Shown here: piece by piece, positions 42,121-44,285 of the stretch
Position numbering within the stretch: the stretch's first letter is position 1
Layout of the letters: every line of letters starts with the position of its first letter
Assembly: GCA_023664185.1 (NCBI GenBank)
Contig: JAMPGA010000001.1
Coordinates: forward strand, 943,028 to 987,312
Source: Muribaculaceae bacterium
Lineage (GTDB): Bacteria; Bacteroidota; Bacteroidia; Bacteroidales; Muribaculaceae
Length of the DNA: 44,285 bases
Reading direction: 5' to 3'
Notes under the pieces: generated by a model
Databases searched by the model: none
What the model was told of the DNA's origin: nothing
Seen by the model: the letters and a program-made list of their open reading frames with translations, nothing else
Program-made: the position numbers and the translations under genes

Positions 42121-43794
42121 TTAAATTTCGGTATAATCAACATCCTCAACAAAATCTACATACCATTTGGCAGTTTCGTCTGCTAAAGAACGAAGATTGT
42201 TGAGTTTTGTATCCATATTTTCTATCTCTTTGTTGTTTGTTGCAACTCGTTTCTCGAGTTCGAGATAGACAGGTGCGAAGTTTGTAAAGAACGCTTCATC
42301 AGTGCGGTATAAATCACGCGCTTTATTAAAAAGCTCAGTGAGGGCTTCCTCTAATTTCTGTTTTGTCTCTTTAAGGTCTTCTTGAGCTTTACGTTGTTTA
42401 TACCATCCGTACACCTCCATTACTATGGTAAGTCCAACTCCTATCCTGCCAATCCATTTGGTAAGATTCCCCGCAAGATTGATTTTCCCCCAGGGTTTGA
42501 ATTTGAAGTTTTTGAAAAAGGTATCACGTATAGCTCCGACCATCTCCGGCGTTATTTTCGCATTTTTTAGTAGCCCGGCAGCTTTCCCCAACCCTTCTGT
42601 AAGAAGTGTCTGCTGCAAGGACGATTGCTCGTCAATTTTTATGGCTGTTCTTTCAAGTATGGAGGATGACGATTCAGAACATACTTGAAGTGCATCCTCA
42701 ATTTTGCGAATTACTATGGATAGAGAAACCTTTCCATCGGTAGTTCCAAGCGTATCAATCACATCGCCAATAGTTTCAACGGAGGCATTGCTTACATCAA
42801 CCTTTATTGATTCCTCTAAACTGTCAAGAGTAGAAGAGAGTTGACGCTTGCTATCCATCAATTGGTCTCGAGCAATTGACAATTCAGTAGTCATATCTCC
42901 TCCTATTATCTTGGTTTCTTTCAGCGACTTGCTGATAGGAACCACAGCATCGGCTGTTACGTTTTGTACTCCCTTTATGGAATCTATAGCCACATCAAGA
43001 GCTGTCTGCTTTACAGTGGCATCAATGTCCAATGAGGATGTAAGCTCTTTAACATTGGCTCGTAGAGTTTCTATATTTGATGCCGTGAGGTATTTGTCTG
43101 CATGAGCGAACCAAAGTGACATATCTTTACCACCGGGGTTGGCAGCCAAGGTCACAATCCTTAGAGCCGAAGATTCAGCGGGGGAAAGATCCAAAACGCG
43201 CTCAAGACGTTTTCTTAAATTTATTTTCTTAATTTCAGATGTTTCTGTAAACCCTTCGGACGATGCGTATCCACATCCGGTTTCATCCATCTTATTTATT
43301 ACGAAGACGGCGTTCTCCAGTTTGCGCAATCCTCTCATGACCTGTCGCAAAGCATCATTATGACTCTCTGGCAGAGGATTAACTGCTTCGGTTACATATA
43401 TCACTATGTCTGCCTGAGATATGAACTTTTCAGTGATTTGAGACAGACGAATCTTTTGCCCATCAGCAATTTTTTCTTTAGTCCCAAAAAGACCGGGAGT
43501 ATCTATGAAACGGAATCTTTTGCCCATGAAATCAGCATCATATTCAATGATTTCATCGGATGATTCATTGGTGGAAATCTTCATGTTTTCAAGCACTTTC
43601 CCCAATAATCCGGCAATTATGGTAGTTTTTCCATCGGAAAAACTGCCGAGCATGGCGATAGTTATAGTGTCTCTATCAAGCATCGCCTTTGCTTGCATGA
43701 TTTTTTTGATAAAGTCGGCAGCATCAATTCCATATTCTGATGCGCGGGTTATGATTTTCTCAGCAGCTGAGAGTGCTTCAGATATTTTAGACAT
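42121..43794 (-). CDS. Dynamin-like GTPase (Leo/Eleos-type)
   Basis: A 557-residue protein. GTPase motifs: G1 GSFSDGKT (50-57), G3 DTPG (98-101) in FIDTPGLFGTKEK, and G4 NKMD (167-170). About 350 residues of helical stalk follow with a hydrophobic patch NLTKWIGRIGVGLTIVMEVYGW (about 450-470), likely a membrane-binding paddle, and a coiled-coil end. The order is that of bacterial dynamins such as LeoA/LeoB/LeoC; the LeoBC-type pair is known as the Eleos anti-phage system. The upstream gene overlaps it by one base (TAATG). It is A+T richer than the core genes. Membrane remodelling during infection is inference. Confidence 0.78.
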   Translation of the reverse strand: MSKISEALSAAEKIITRASEYGIDAADFIKKIMQAKAMLDRDTITIAMLGSFSDGKTTIIAGLLGKVLENMKISTNESSDEIIEYDADFMGKRFRFIDTPGLFGTKEKIADGQKIRLSQITEKFISQADIVIYVTEAVNPLPESHNDALRQVMRGLRKLENAVFVINKMDETGCGYASSEGFTETSEIKKINLRKRLERVLDLSPAESSALRIVTLAANPGGKDMSLWFAHADKYLTASNIETLRANVKELTSSLDIDATVKQTALDVAIDSIKGVQNVTADAVVPISKSLKETKIIGGDMTTELSIARDQLMDSKRQLSSTLDSLEESIKVDVSNASVETIGDVIDTLGTTDGKVSLSIVIRKIEDALQVCSESSSSILERTAIKIDEQSSLQQTLLTEGLGKAAGLLKNAKITPEMVGAIRDTFFKNFKFKPWGKINLAGNLTKWIGRIGVGLTIVMEVYGWYKQRKAQEDLKETKQKLEEALTELFNKARDLYRTDEAFFTNFAPVYLELEKRVATNNKEIENMDTKLNNLRSLADETAKWYVDFVEDVDYTEI

Positions 43795-44285
43795 TAGCGT
43801 AACGTAAATTTTTGATAAATAATATTTAATGACTCTGCCAAATCATTGACCGAATTGAGCTCATTATCAATGATCTTTATGGTGCGCCGTTGGGAGTCTT
43901 GCAACCCTGACACTATAGATGAAATAGATTCTTTAATTCTTTCATTCGCTGTTTCTTTGCAAATTTCAATTTCTTTGTTAATGGCTTGGACAGTATCCCC
44001 TATACCCCCATCACTCATCACCCCTCGACCGACAGCACCGACAATGGCTCCAACCCCGGCTCCAATTAAATTCCCTATTACCGGAAAGATTGAACCTATA
44101 GCGAATCCGACAGCAGCACTTCCTGACATAGAAGAAATTGTTGTGCATACATCCACAAAACTTACATCCAAGTTTTCGAACGCATCTTCTATATTCAAAT
44201 CAAGTTTAGATATAGTCACATCGGGTATTTTTGGCACTTGTAGTCTTATGTCCTTGAATTCAGTGAAGAACTTTTTAAGATTACC
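43794..44285 (-). CDS. C-terminal part of a glycine-zipper (dynamin-like?) protein, cut by the window edge
   Basis: The frame is open from the right edge of the window (the first codons read GNLKKFFTEFK) to a TAA at 43794-43796, so only about 163 C-terminal residues are visible. A GTG at 44237 could be mistaken for the start but the frame continues upstream. A strongly hydrophobic Gly/Ala-rich stretch with G-x-x-x-G pattern (SAAVGFAIGSIFPVIGNLIG then AGVGAIVGAVG) would insert in a membrane, followed by helices. Paired dynamin-like proteins (for example LeoB with LeoC) have such a membrane segment near the C-terminus. Whether a GTPase domain precedes it cannot be seen. It shares its stop with the start of the next gene. 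Confidence 0.65.
   Translation of the reverse strand, partial: GNLKKFFTEFKDIRLQVPKIPDVTISKLDLNIEDAFENLDVSFVDVCTTISSMSGSAAVGFAIGSIFPVIGNLIGAGVGAIVGAVGRGVMSDGGIGDTVQAINKEIEICKETANERIKESISSIVSGLQDSQRRTIKIIDNELNSVNDLAESLNIIYQKFTLR

Noticed and set aside
1..44285. CRISPR array, tRNA or rRNA genes
   Set aside because: No regularly spaced direct repeats with spacers, no tRNA-like cloverleaf and no rRNA-like stretch was noticed by eye. A covariance-model scan was not possible.

Overview
The window reads as a chromosomal segment of a gut-type Bacteroidales bacterium, most likely Muribaculaceae. The support is inferential: Bacteroidetes promoters (TTTG about 19-20 bp before TAnnTTTG), a Mfa/Fim (type V) pilus operon, DUF3575, DUF4906 and NigD-like families, a CBM20-CBM20-GH77 MalQ, a four-gene 2-oxoacid:ferredoxin oxidoreductase, and moderately high GC in the core genes. 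No rRNA, tRNA, CRISPR array or complete insertion sequence was recognised.

Layout. (1) 1-11630, + strand: a type V fimbrial operon behind a strong promoter and a long leader containing a 24-codon ORF. It encodes a DUF3575 protein, a DUF3868/OmpA-like/TPR assembly protein, a Mfa1-type fimbrillin, a Mfa2/FimB-type anchor and two large lipoprotein tip or accessory subunits. Two hairpins separate fimbrillin from anchor, and a cluster of short palindromes ends the operon. (2) 11627-15325, - strand: a DUF6808-like protein, a small lipoprotein and ClpB. (3) 15500-22250, + strand: an AraC regulator, a PAP2 phosphatase with a probable outer-membrane C-terminal domain, an ATPase-DUF4435 (TOPRIM-like) fusion resembling PARIS/OLD-type defence proteins, and MalQ. 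(4) 22353-29123, + strand: an adenylation-domain protein lacking several catalytic residues, PfkA, a LolD/MacB-type ATPase, a NigD-like lipoprotein and the 2-oxoacid:ferredoxin oxidoreductase operon. (5) 29249-29438: a 190-bp MITE-like element with 28-bp inverted termini at the terminator of tig. (6) 29511-37589: trigger factor (-), a CpsB/YwqE-like PHP phosphatase (+), then a - strand series of polysaccharide flippase, DUF2807 protein, DusB, FolC and a two-gene chromate transporter.

(7) 37633-44285, - strand, is accessory in character. It holds a two-gene unit (AAA+ ATPase with an uncharacterised partner), a stretch of gene debris (a fragment of a sigma-54-activator-type AAA domain, an orphan terminator, a frameshifted zinc ribbon), and a tightly packed operon running in from the right edge. 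That operon encodes the C-terminus of a glycine-zipper protein, a complete dynamin-like GTPase, a 46-residue basic one-TM protein, a HNH nuclease of the EHHH type known from polymorphic toxins, and the broken zinc ribbon. Spacings are 1, 12, 5 and 1 nt. Paired dynamin-like GTPases recall the LeoBC/Eleos anti-phage systems, but the attached TM peptide and nuclease are not part of the Eleos architecture I know. This is the best candidate in the window for an undescribed system.
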